DNA of 8,812 bases from JACZXC01 sp036447375 (lineage in GTDB: Bacteria > Myxococcota_A > UBA9160 > SMWR01), in NCBI GenBank assembly GCA_036447375.1, contig JAZFUU010000168.1:1-8812 (forward strand), given 5' to 3'. Numbering within the stretch: position 1 is the first letter of the stretch; every line of letters starts with the position of its first letter. The position numbers and the translations under genes are program-made. The notes below the pieces were generated by a model. That model was not told the origin of the DNA. It saw nothing but the letters and a program-made list of their open reading frames with translations, and did not search any database. Shown here one piece after another: positions 1-6,656 of the stretch.

Positions 1-459
1 CTCGAAGCCGGCGGCGGCGCCGGTCGCGCGGCGCAGTGCCTCCGTCACGACTTCGCGCCGCGTCGCCATGCCCGCCGACGTGAATTTCACGACCACCACG
101 TCGGCGTAGCGGTCGGCGATCAGACCCGGCAATCCGTCGCCTTCGGCGTTGACGAGGCGAACAGCATCGGTCTCGCCGATCAGTCCAGCCGTGGCGCGGC
201 GCGCGACGGCCGCCTCGATCCGCTCATCGAGAAGTCCGGGCGCCGGCGGGTCCTTGCCAAAGGACATCAGCCGCACGCGAATCCGAGACTCGGCGGAGAG
301 GTCGCCGTAAGCCAGCACCTCGCCCTCCGCCGACAGCACCCGACACCACTCCCCCGGTTCCGGCGTTCCCGAAACGCGATCCACAGATCCCGAAAGCACC
401 CAGGGATGCCGCCGCCGTACCGCGCGATCGCGTCCGGGATGTAGAACCACATCGAGCAT
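1..459 (-). CDS. RlmI/RlmK-type 23S rRNA (cytosine-C5) methyltransferase, N-terminal part (truncated by window edge)
   Basis: The first 153 codons are visible, and the frame is still open at base 1, so the C-terminal methyltransferase core is missing. The protein opens with MLDVVLHPGRDRAV, followed by HPWVLSGSVDRV (residues 18-29), the PUA-domain signature of COG1092 enzymes. Then come YGDLSAESRIRVRL (51-64) and RLVNAEGDGLPGLIADRYAD (101-120), the linker motif that precedes the Rossmann fold in RlmI-like SAM-dependent methyltransferases. Family members methylate C5 of a cytosine in 23S rRNA (C1962 in E. coli) or act on related sites; which site this one uses cannot be told. The ATG at 459 is chosen because the family N-terminus aligns from there. 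No strong Shine-Dalgarno sequence precedes it. It lies 23 bp downstream of the cyclase stop on the same strand, so co-transcription is likely. Family assignment is firm; substrate is inferred. Confidence 0.9.
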   Translation of the reverse strand, partial: MLDVVLHPGRDRAVRRRHPWVLSGSVDRVSGTPEPGEWCRVLSAEGEVLAYGDLSAESRIRVRLMSFGKDPPAPGLLDERIEAAVARRATAGLIGETDAVRLVNAEGDGLPGLIADRYADVVVVKFTSAGMATRREVVTEALRRATGAAAGFE

Positions 460-482
460 GCGTCGAGTTTAGCTCGCGGGGC

Positions 483-1398
483 TCAGAACAGGGCGATGGG
501 ATTGACGGGCGAGCCCGTCCCGTTCGTCAGTACCAGGGGTGCAATCGTGATCAGGAAGGCCCAGCGCTCCTCCTCGGCGCACGCCTGGGCCAGGGTCGCG
601 AGCTCCAGGTTGTCCAGCAGGTGCAGGCCCATCGCCACGATGGCGACCGTGTGGATGGGAATCCCCAATCCACCGACTCGCGGCGGAATCACATCGGAGA
701 TTCCGTCGGAGCCCAGGGCGGCCACACCCCGCTCGTGGAGCCACGGCAGGCAGGACACGTCGAGGCCCGCCATCGGCTGACCCATCTTCGCCGGGCCCTT
801 CGCGTCGCGCGCCGCCCAGCGGCCGGTTGCCACGAAGAGTACGTCGCCGGATTCGACGGACACATCGGCCGCGGTTTCCGCCCGTTCGAGATCCTCGGGG
901 AAGATCGGATCCCCGGGCTCGAGGTAGTCGACGCCCCGGCTCCGCGGAATGTCGAGGAGGACCCCGCGCGAGACGATGCCGTCGCGAAGCGCGTGGATCC
1001 CCAGCTCGAGGGCCCCGTGGGCCGTCACCCGCTCGCTGGGATAGCCGTATGTAGATGCGGCCCTCGTGAAAGATGTGGCAGAGCGCATCGAGGTGGGAGA
1101 TCGCAAGACCGTGTGTGGCCATGGCGAAGTAGTCGCCCCCCCAGCCCTCGGTGTGGGTTCCGATCATGTGGTGGGTGACGGGTCTGGGGTTGTCCGCGGC
1201 GGGCTCGGTGGGCAAGGGGCGCGCGCAGGAGACCGTGCGGCCACTGCGGACCAGAGCCGCGGCGGCGCGGCGCTTTTCGGCGGTGATGAGGTTGAGGGTC
1301 CCGAGCTGGTCGCGCTCGCCGAAGCGGCCCCAGTTCGAGAGGGACTTGAGAAAGCCCAGAGCCTGTTCATCGCTGACCCGGGGATTCGATTTCGACAT
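483..1398 (-). pseudogene. Cyclase family protein (kynurenine formamidase-like metal hydrolase), interrupted by a +1 frameshift
   Basis: Two adjacent frames together encode one cyclase-family (PF04199) protein. The N-terminal part starts at ATG 1398-1396 (MSKSNPRV...) and contains NWGRFGERDQLGTLNLITAE (residues 22-41), HHMIGTHTEG (76-85) and SHLDALCH (101-108), whose HxDxxxH residues H102, D104 and H108 are likely metal ligands. At Y116 the frame breaks. The C-terminal part continues one frame over with GYPSERVTAHGALELG, RDGIVSRGVLLDIPRSRGV and DYLEPGD, all standard for the family, and stops at 485-483. The 916-bp span equals 915 plus one base, so a single inserted base explains the break; corrected, the product has 304 aa. 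Unshifted translation would instead run to a stop at 469-471 and give a 309-aa protein with a foreign C-terminus. Relatives hydrolyse N-formylkynurenine or cyclic amides/esters; the substrate here is unknown. Either a real lesion or a sequencing/assembly error is possible. Confidence 0.88.
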
Positions 1399-1465
1399 GG
1401 GTCGGATTCTCGCACGAATCGAGCCGAGAGAGCCAGAACCTGCCCCGTCGGGTAGGTTTCGACTC
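1399..1465. promoter_or_regulatory. Divergent intergenic region between cyclase and DUF255 genes
   Basis: These 67 bp separate the outward-facing cyclase start (1398) from the preferred GTG start of the DUF255 gene (1466), so promoters for both directions should lie here or extend into the 5' ends of the genes. I see no convincing -35/-10 pair. A small dyad, GATTC (1405-1409) and GAATC (1416-1420) with a 6-base spacer, is the only symmetric element. GGTAGG at 1451-1456 is a possible ribosome binding site 9 bases before the GTG. Confidence 0.4.
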
Positions 1466-3568
1466 GTGCCCGAATCCGATGGCCATCCGACGAAGGAGTC
1501 GACGAACGAACCCGCCACAGGCCCCTCGCCGAATCGTCTCGCCGGAGAGAGCAGCGCTTATCTTCGCCAGCACATGAACAATCCCGTGGACTGGTATCCC
1601 TGGGGCCCGGAAGCGCGAGAGCGCGCTCAGCGCGAGGACAAACCCCTCCTGGTCTCCATCGGCTACAGCGCCTGCCATTGGTGCCACGTGATGGAACACG
1701 AGTCGTTCGAGGATCCCGAAACCGCCGCCCTCATGAATCGATTCTTCGTGTCGATCAAGGTCGACCGGGAAGAGCGTCCGGACGTCGATCAGATCTACAT
1801 GAAGGCCCTCGTGTCCCTCACCGGCCACGGCGGCTGGCCGATGACGGTGTTCTGCACCCCCGATGCTGAACCCTTCTACGCCGGCACCTACTTCCCCCCC
1901 GAGCCGCGCCACGGGCTGCCTTCGTTCCGTCAGTTGCTGGAGGGCATCGCCCGCACTTATCGGTCCCAACGGGGCCAGGTCGCGAGCGCCGCGGCCCGGA
2001 TCCTCGAATCCCTCCAGATGAAACCTGGGGGCGAAGCCGGCGAAACGCCGGGCGCGGCAACCGCCGCCCATGGGGCAATGCAATTGCTCCAGCGAGCGGA
2101 CCCGGATCACGGCGGCTTCGGCGGGGCCCCCAAGTTTCCCACACCGAGTTCGCTGGAGTTGCTGCTGGCCGCGGCGGACGTTCTGCCCGAACGCAAGGCG
2201 AGGGAGGCCCTCGCCCATGTCACGCTCACATGCCGCGAGATGTCGCGGGGGGGCCTGTACGATCATCTGGCCGGCGGCTTTCACCGCTATTCCGTCGACG
2301 ACCGCTGGGCGATCCCCCACTTCGAGAAGATGCTCTACGACCAGGGACAATTGTTGCGACTTTACGCTGAAACCTGGCGCCGGTGCGGCGGGGGTGACGA
2401 CGATCTCGTGTGGCCGATCCGCGAAACGGCGCAATACCTGCGGCGCCAGATGACCGCGCCCGAGGGCGGCTTCTACGCCAGCGAGGACGCCGACAGCGAG
2501 GGCCAGGAGGGCCGGTTCTACGTGTGGACCCCCGATCAGGTCGAAGCCGCCCTGGGCGCCGATGCGGCCCGGGAATTCTGCGCGACCTACGGTGTGACCG
2601 AGGACGGAAACTTCGAGGGGGGTGCCACCGTTCTCCACGATGTTTCGCGCGAAGCCCGCGCGCGCCTGGCGAAGCAGCGCGAGAGCCTGCGTCGGGTGCG
2701 CGAGAAACGCGTCGCCCCGGGTGTGGATCGAAAGCGGGTCGCCGCCTGGAATGGCTTCACGATCTCCGGCCTGGCTCGAGCCGGAAGTCTGCTGGGCGAC
2801 GCCTCCATGCTCGGCGATGCGGCCGCTGCAGCCGATTTCGTATTCGACCGAATGCAGGATGCCGACGGGCGCCTGCATCGGGTGTTCAATGCAGGTCGCG
2901 CGTCGGTACCGGCGTTTCTGGACGATCTGGCTGCGATGCTCGAGGCCTGCCTCGACCTGTATCGAGCCGGGGCGGGGGACCGGTTCCTGACATCGGCGAC
3001 CCAACTCGCCAACGACATCGCCCGCCGCTTTTTCGACGACACGGAATCCGATCTGTTCTTCACACCGATCGATGGAGAGCCGCTGGTCCATCGGCCTCGC
3101 TCCGACGGAGACGGAGCCACTCCCGATTCCACCGGCCTGGCTGTTTTGGGCCTGCTGAGGATGGCGACCCTCGCGGGCCGCGAGGACCTGCGGCAACTCG
3201 TCGATCGCGTGATCCGAACCCACGCCCGGATGCTCGAACGCGCACCCGAGGGCCTGCCGACGCTGGCGCGGGCGGCCCTGGCCGCCGACTGGGGAATCTC
3301 GGTGGCGGTCGTCGTCGGCAACCCTGACGATGCCACGACCCATGCCCTCGCCGACCGCGCCCGACGCGTGCTCCTTCCCGAAGATTGCGTGCTCGTGGTC
3401 GCGCCGGGGGCGCAGCTGCCCGAGGGCGTCGACCCGAGCTGGCTGACAGGACGCGGCGCCGTGAAGAGCCGCGCCACCGCCTACGTCTGCCGCGGCGTCA
3501 CCTGTTCACTTCCCGCCTTCACCCCCGACGAACTCGTGCCCCTGGAGAGGCCGACCGCGACAGCCTGA
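1466..3568 (+). CDS. DUF255 thioredoxin domain-containing protein (YyaL/SPATA20 family)
   Basis: This 700-aa protein has the normal length and architecture of the YyaL/SPATA20 family. The N-terminal DUF255 thioredoxin-like domain covers about residues 23-185: NRLAGESSAYLRQH (23-36), NPVDWYPWG (39-47), the redox-type motif C70-H-W-C73 followed by HVMEHESFED, and KVDREERPDVDQIYM (98-112). A six-hairpin (alpha/alpha)6-type domain follows at about 205-620: GGFGGAPKFPTPSSLELL (216-233), GGLYDHLAGGFHRYSVDDRW (262-281), HFEKMLYDQGQLLRLYAETW (285-304), GGFYASEDADSEG (334-346) and DRKRVAAWNGFTISGLARAG (421-440). It ends with the family tail AYVCRGVTCSLPA (672-684). The biochemical role is not established; the CxxC suggests a redox or chaperone function, and the barrel resembles carbohydrate-active folds without proven activity. 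The GTG at 1466 is preferred for its family-like N-terminus and GGTAGG upstream. An in-frame ATG at 1397 is the main alternative. No signal peptide is evident, so it is probably cytoplasmic. It may be first in an operon with the two genes downstream. Confidence 0.93.
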   Translation: MPESDGHPTKESTNEPATGPSPNRLAGESSAYLRQHMNNPVDWYPWGPEARERAQREDKPLLVSIGYSACHWCHVMEHESFEDPETAALMNRFFVSIKVDREERPDVDQIYMKALVSLTGHGGWPMTVFCTPDAEPFYAGTYFPPEPRHGLPSFRQLLEGIARTYRSQRGQVASAAARILESLQMKPGGEAGETPGAATAAHGAMQLLQRADPDHGGFGGAPKFPTPSSLELLLAAADVLPERKAREALAHVTLTCREMSRGGLYDHLAGGFHRYSVDDRWAIPHFEKMLYDQGQLLRLYAETWRRCGGGDDDLVWPIRETAQYLRRQMTAPEGGFYASEDADSEGQEGRFYVWTPDQVEAALGADAAREFCATYGVTEDGNFEGGATVLHDVSREARARLAKQRESLRRVREKRVAPGVDRKRVAAWNGFTISGLARAGSLLGDASMLGDAAAAADFVFDRMQDADGRLHRVFNAGRASVPAFLDDLAAMLEACLDLYRAGAGDRFLTSATQLANDIARRFFDDTESDLFFTPIDGEPLVHRPRSDGDGATPDSTGLAVLGLLRMATLAGREDLRQLVDRVIRTHARMLERAPEGLPTLARAALAADWGISVAVVVGNPDDATTHALADRARRVLLPEDCVLVVAPGAQLPEGVDPSWLTGRGAVKSRATAYVCRGVTCSLPAFTPDELVPLERPTATA

Positions 3569-3620
3569 CCCCCCGAACCTGCGCTAGTGTGCGCAGCCAG
3601 CGCGACTACTGGAGATTCGC
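3569..3620 (+). other. Intercistronic hairpin and leader before the deoxyhypusine synthase-like gene
   Basis: The 52-bp gap holds a perfect 6-bp inverted repeat, CTGCGC (3579-3584) and GCGCAG (3591-3596), with loop TAGTGT. No T-run follows, so it is not a standard intrinsic terminator. It could be an mRNA stability or attenuation hairpin. The loop also resembles a -10 hexamer (TANNNT), but no -35 sits at a good spacing. GGAG at 3611-3614 lies 6 bases before the ATG at 3621 and is the likely ribosome binding site. Confidence 0.4.
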
Positions 3621-4667
3621 ATGGCCAAACCCCGTGACGAAAGCAAGTACGGCCGCGGTCACGAGGACGGACTGACGCCCCTGGTACCCCTCGACCCCGG
3701 AAGCACCCACAGTGTCGACGAACTGGTTCGCGCGATGGGTCAGACCGCCTTCGGCGGACGCCGGCTCGGCGAAGCCGCCGACGTGCTGGAAGCCATGATT
3801 CGAGACAGCGACTGCTTCCGCGTCGCGACCATCTCGGGAGCGATGACCATCGCAAAGCAGGGACTGGTTCTGTGCGAGATGATCGATCGCGGCTGGATTC
3901 ACGCCGTGGTGACGACCGGCGCCCTCATGACCCACGGCCTCTCGGAAGGCGCGGGGATGCTCCATTTCAAGCACCACCCGGGCATGCGAGACGAAGAGCT
4001 GCACAACAAGGGCTACAACCGCGTCTACGACACCATCGAGCTGGAGAAGAATCTCGATGACGTCGAACGGCTGCTCAAGCACTCCCTGGCGGACCTCCCC
4101 GCCGACAGCGTCCTCTCGAGCCGATTGATCGCGGAACGACTGGGGCGGCACCTGGACAAGCACGTTCCGGGTCGCGCGATTCTCAAGAGCGCGGTGCAGC
4201 AGCAGGTCCCCATCTACACACCGGCCTTCACCGATTCCGAGCTGGGCCTCGACCTGGCGATCTTCAACCACACCCGGGCCCGTTCCGGCGAACCCGTCTT
4301 TCGCTTCGATCCGTTTCTCGACCTGGACGACTTCGCGGAACGAATACGGCAGCACGAGACGCTCGGAATCTTCACCATCGGAGGGGGGGTTCCCCGCAAC
4401 TGGGCCCAACAGGTAGGTCCCTATCTCGAGATCCTGCAAAAGCGACTCGGCGCCGACGATCCCGTGCGCCGTTACAAATACGCGGTACGCATCTGCCCGG
4501 AACCCGAGCACTGGGGCGGGTTGTCGGGGTGCAGTTACAGCGAAGGCGTCTCCTGGGGGAAATTCGTGCCGGAGTCCGAGGGAGGTCGGTTCGCCGAGGT
4601 CTTTGCCGACGCCACCATCGCCTGGCCCCTGATCGTCCGGGCGGTCATCGAGCGTTTCCAGGACTAG
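3621..4667 (+). CDS. Deoxyhypusine synthase-like protein (bacterial DHS family)
   Basis: The 348-aa protein matches the deoxyhypusine synthase family (PF01916) along its length. Visible motifs are RVATISGAMTIAKQGLVLCE (67-86) and HAVVTTGALMTHGLSEGAG (94-112) in the NAD-binding region, PAFTDSELGLDLAIFN (201-216), IFTIGGGVPRNW (250-261), and CSYSEGVSWGKF (304-315). The last contains K314, the counterpart of the catalytic lysine (human K329), with E308 and W312 also kept. D205 matches the family substrate-binding aspartate. The His-His of the eukaryotic GGGVVKHH motif is N260-W261 here, and the aspartate seven residues before the conserved Glu is L301, so the spermidine/eIF5A pocket is not intact. 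Bacteria lack eIF5A. Some bacterial relatives act in polyamine metabolism (homospermidine synthase-type chemistry), so an NAD-dependent aminobutyl or alkyl-amine transfer is plausible but unproven. GGAG precedes the ATG by 6 bases. It is probably co-transcribed with the dehydrogenase 14 bp downstream. Confidence 0.92.
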   Translation: MAKPRDESKYGRGHEDGLTPLVPLDPGSTHSVDELVRAMGQTAFGGRRLGEAADVLEAMIRDSDCFRVATISGAMTIAKQGLVLCEMIDRGWIHAVVTTGALMTHGLSEGAGMLHFKHHPGMRDEELHNKGYNRVYDTIELEKNLDDVERLLKHSLADLPADSVLSSRLIAERLGRHLDKHVPGRAILKSAVQQQVPIYTPAFTDSELGLDLAIFNHTRARSGEPVFRFDPFLDLDDFAERIRQHETLGIFTIGGGVPRNWAQQVGPYLEILQKRLGADDPVRRYKYAVRICPEPEHWGGLSGCSYSEGVSWGKFVPESEGGRFAEVFADATIAWPLIVRAVIERFQD

Positions 4668-4670
4668 CCC

Positions 4671-4674
4671 GAGG
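4671..4674 (+). promoter_or_regulatory. Ribosome binding site fixing the dehydrogenase start
   Basis: GAGG sits 7 bases before ATG 4682, inside the 14-bp gap after the TAG stop of the upstream gene (4665-4667). It favours ATG 4682 over an in-frame extension back to 4529, which would overlap the deoxyhypusine synthase-like gene, and over the internal ATG at 4697. Confidence 0.6.
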
Positions 4675-4681
4675 CTTCGCC

Positions 4682-5722
4682 ATGACGCCCCCCAGCATGC
4701 GCGCGGCCATCGTACGCGGACCGGGGCAGATCGAAATCGAGGAACGCCCGATCCCCGACCCGCGCCCCGGCGAAGTGCGGGTGCAGGTGCGGGCCTGCGG
4801 GGTGTGCGGATCCGACCTGAGCCTCTTCCACAAGGGCTTCTATCGGCCCGGGTGTACACCCGGGCACGAAATGTCAGGGGTGGTGGACGCCCTGGGCGAG
4901 GGCGTGTCGGGCCCGCGACCCGGTGACTCGATGGCCGTCGAACCGCTTCGCTCCTGCGGTAGCTGCCGCAGTTGCCGAGAGGGCCTCGACGCCATCTGCC
5001 GTCGGGCGGAGATCTACGGCGTCCACCGACCGGGCGGATTTGCGGAGTACGTGACCGTGCCGGCCCGGCGTCTGTTTCCCATGCCCCCCGAACTCGATCC
5101 CGCACTGGCCGCACTGACCGAGCCGATGGCGGTGGTGGTGCACGGGCTGCGACGCGGCCGGCTCGCGCAGGACGAGCGCGTGCTGGTGATCGGCGCGGGC
5201 TCGGTGGGACTGTTGGCGGTGGTCGCGGCGAAAGCGCTGGGAGCCGGCGAGGTCTGGCTCACCGCACGCCACCCCCACCAGGCCGAACTCGGCGCTCGCC
5301 TCGGCGCCACCCGGGTGCTGTCGGAAGCGGAGGCGTCGGTGCTGGAACTCGACAGCCTGGGCAAACAGACGCCCTTCGATCTCGTGGTCGAAACGGTTGG
5401 CGGAAGTGCCGAGACCCTCGACACCGCGATCGCCGCGGTGCGCCCCGGAGGTACCATTTCCGTCGTCGGTGTCTTTATGGGCTCCCTGTCGCTCCAGCCT
5501 CTGCCGCTGTTCATGAAGGAGTGCACCCTCGCCTGGTCGAACTGCTACGCGCACCCCCACGAAGGCGCCGACTTCGAAACCGCCGTCGAATTGGTATCGA
5601 CTCAGCGAGATGCCCTTGGCGACCTGACCACGAATGCGGTGAACCTGGATGAAATCGCGCGGGCTTTCGCGATCGCCTCCAACAAGAAGGATGGCGTCGT
5701 GAAGGTCAGCGTCCTCCCCTGA
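4682..5722 (+). CDS. Zinc-dependent alcohol/polyol dehydrogenase (medium-chain dehydrogenase family)
   Basis: This 346-aa protein is a complete medium-chain dehydrogenase/reductase of the sorbitol/threonine dehydrogenase type. The GroES-like domain includes CGVCGSD (39-45, catalytic zinc ligand C42), GHEMSG (61-66, H62) and TEPMAVVVHG (146-155, E147). The structural zinc loop has the canonical spacing C92-x2-C95-x2-C98-x7-C106. The Rossmann domain shows VIGAGSVGLLAV (169-180). After the second strand the sequence reads LTARHPHQ (193-200): the usual NAD-selecting acidic residue is absent and basic residues are present, which points to NADP(H). The substrate, an alcohol, polyol or amino alcohol, cannot be read from sequence. 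It lies 14 bp behind the deoxyhypusine synthase-like gene, implying co-translation in one operon, so a linked substrate is possible. Its stop is only 20 bp from the stop of the convergent crotonase gene, with no strong terminator between them. Confidence 0.94.
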   Translation: MTPPSMRAAIVRGPGQIEIEERPIPDPRPGEVRVQVRACGVCGSDLSLFHKGFYRPGCTPGHEMSGVVDALGEGVSGPRPGDSMAVEPLRSCGSCRSCREGLDAICRRAEIYGVHRPGGFAEYVTVPARRLFPMPPELDPALAALTEPMAVVVHGLRRGRLAQDERVLVIGAGSVGLLAVVAAKALGAGEVWLTARHPHQAELGARLGATRVLSEAEASVLELDSLGKQTPFDLVVETVGGSAETLDTAIAAVRPGGTISVVGVFMGSLSLQPLPLFMKECTLAWSNCYAHPHEGADFETAVELVSTQRDALGDLTTNAVNLDEIARAFAIASNKKDGVVKVSVLP

Positions 5723-5742
5723 AACCGCCAGCGCGGATGCAG

Positions 5743-6636
5743 CTACTTCCGCGGCCGGCTGCCGTAGTCGCCGAAGGGGTCGTCGCGCTCGCGCACAGCC
5801 TGCCGGAAGCCGATTTTCTGGGCGCGGTCGACGAAGTCGAGCCCTTCCTGGGTGTGACGCGCGACGCCGTCGAAGAGCGTGCCGAGCATCCGACTCGAGG
5901 CGAGGCCCATGTTCTCTGCGGTCTGGTTGCAGAGTAGCTTCAGCATCACGAGCTGGCTGGTGGGCACCCGGGCCATGCGACGCGCCAGGGCCAGGGCCCG
6001 GTCTTGAAGCTCGGAATCGGGGACGACCTCCAGGATCATCCCGATTTCGGCAGCGGTACTCGCGGGAATCTCGTCGCCGGTCAGCAGGTAGCGCTTGGCC
6101 CGTTCGAGCCCCATCCGGTAGACCCACATGGCCGTCGTCGGCGTTCCCCAGACCCGGGACGGGGGGTAGCCGAAGCTCGCGCCTTCCCCCGCGACGATGA
6201 GGTCGGCGCAGAGCACCATGTCGGTCCCCCCGCCGATGCACCAGCCCTGAACCGCGGCAATGGTGGGCTTCCGCGCATACCAGAGCTTCATGTAGACGTC
6301 GACGAAGGATCCGATCATGCGTAGGTCGGACACGGAGTCCCAGACCCTTGGACTTCGCTCGGCCTCGCCTGGCTGCGCGCGCTGTTGCGCTTGCGGACTT
6401 CGCTCGGATGGCTCTTGCGCCTGTGCCCGGGTGGACCAGTCGAGGCCGTAGCCCGCACAGAAGGCAGGACCCTCGGCGCGAAGCAGGATCACGTGCACTT
6501 CGGGATCCGCATCCGCGGCATCGATCGCCGCCGCGAGCTCGTCGCGAAGAGTGGGTGTGATGGTGTTGTACTCGTCGGCTCGGCAGAGGACGATCGAACC
6601 CACGGCATCCGCGGTCTCGGTGCGTAGAGTCTCCAT
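5743..6636 (-). CDS. Enoyl-CoA hydratase/isomerase family protein (crotonase fold)
   Basis: This 297-aa crotonase-fold protein shows the oxyanion-hole segments GPAFCAGYGLDW (56-67) and KPTIAAVQGWCIGGGTDMVL (123-142), then FGYPPSRVWGTPTTAMWVYR (155-174) and AKRYLLTGDEI (180-190). The fold stabilises acyl-CoA enolates, so the substrate is a CoA thioester. At the two classical hydratase glutamates it carries D139 (GGGTD) and P159 (FGYPP instead of FGQPE). It may therefore be an atypical hydratase, isomerase or other crotonase. Residues about 70-97 form a Gln/Arg/Pro-rich insertion built from a 13-bp direct repeat. The ATG at 6636 is chosen because AAGGAG (6643-6648) lies 6 bases upstream; the frame stays open further upstream, but that stretch overlaps the DUF6285 gene and lacks family homology. 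It is the third gene of the minus-strand operon, 20 bp after the DUF6285 stop. Confidence 0.92.
   Translation of the reverse strand: METLRTETADAVGSIVLCRADEYNTITPTLRDELAAAIDAADADPEVHVILLRAEGPAFCAGYGLDWSTRAQAQEPSERSPQAQQRAQPGEAERSPRVWDSVSDLRMIGSFVDVYMKLWYARKPTIAAVQGWCIGGGTDMVLCADLIVAGEGASFGYPPSRVWGTPTTAMWVYRMGLERAKRYLLTGDEIPASTAAEIGMILEVVPDSELQDRALALARRMARVPTSQLVMLKLLCNQTAENMGLASSRMLGTLFDGVARHTQEGLDFVDRAQKIGFRQAVRERDDPFGDYGSRPRK
6350..6407. repeat. 13-bp direct repeat flanking an in-frame 45-bp duplication unit inside the crotonase gene
   Basis: GGACTTCGCTCGG occurs exactly twice, at 6350-6362 and 6395-6407, 45 bp apart. On the coding (minus) strand both copies encode ERSP, and the period is exactly 15 codons, so the crotonase frame is preserved. 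The DNA between is rich in GCGC and encodes residues such as QAQQRAQPGEA (82-92). The sequence just before the first coding copy (AQAQEPS, 71-77) is a weaker match to the same unit, suggesting an imperfect tandem duplication or a small dispersed repeat element. Confidence 0.7.
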
Positions 6637-6642
6637 GCGCTG

Positions 6643-6648
6643 CTCCTT
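6643..6648 (-). promoter_or_regulatory. Strong Shine-Dalgarno of the crotonase gene
   Basis: On the minus strand AAGGAG lies 6 bases before ATG 6636, within the 20-bp gap after the DUF6285 stop (TGA at 6659-6657). It is the best ribosome binding site in the window and decides the crotonase start, giving 297 aa instead of a 376-aa reading frame that would overlap DUF6285. Confidence 0.75.
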
Positions 6649-6656
6649 CGGAATCG

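Noticed and set aside
1041..1057. Programmed ribosomal frameshift in the cyclase gene
   Set aside because: No slippery heptamer, internal Shine-Dalgarno or downstream pseudoknot is visible, and the family is not known to use recoding.
1151..1465. N-terminal extension of the DUF255 protein by 105 residues
   Set aside because: The stretch before about 1397 overlaps the cyclase gene antisense, has no DUF255-family similarity and exceeds the usual family length.
1367..3343. 658-codon open frame on the minus strand opposite the DUF255 gene
   Set aside because: It has no recognisable domain, and the plus-strand frame matches a known family along its entire length; long antisense frames are expected in GC-rich DNA.
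4529..4681. Earlier start for the alcohol dehydrogenase
   Set aside because: It would overlap the conserved active-site lysine region of the upstream gene, and GAGG precedes ATG 4682 at a suitable distance.
3606..5114. 502-codon minus-strand open frame opposite the deoxyhypusine synthase-like gene
   Set aside because: It contains no domain motifs and covers the ends of two genuine plus-strand genes and their gap.
5725..5736. Bidirectional intrinsic terminator between the convergent genes
   Set aside because: The stem is only 4 bp (CCGC/GCGG) and lacks T-runs on either side.
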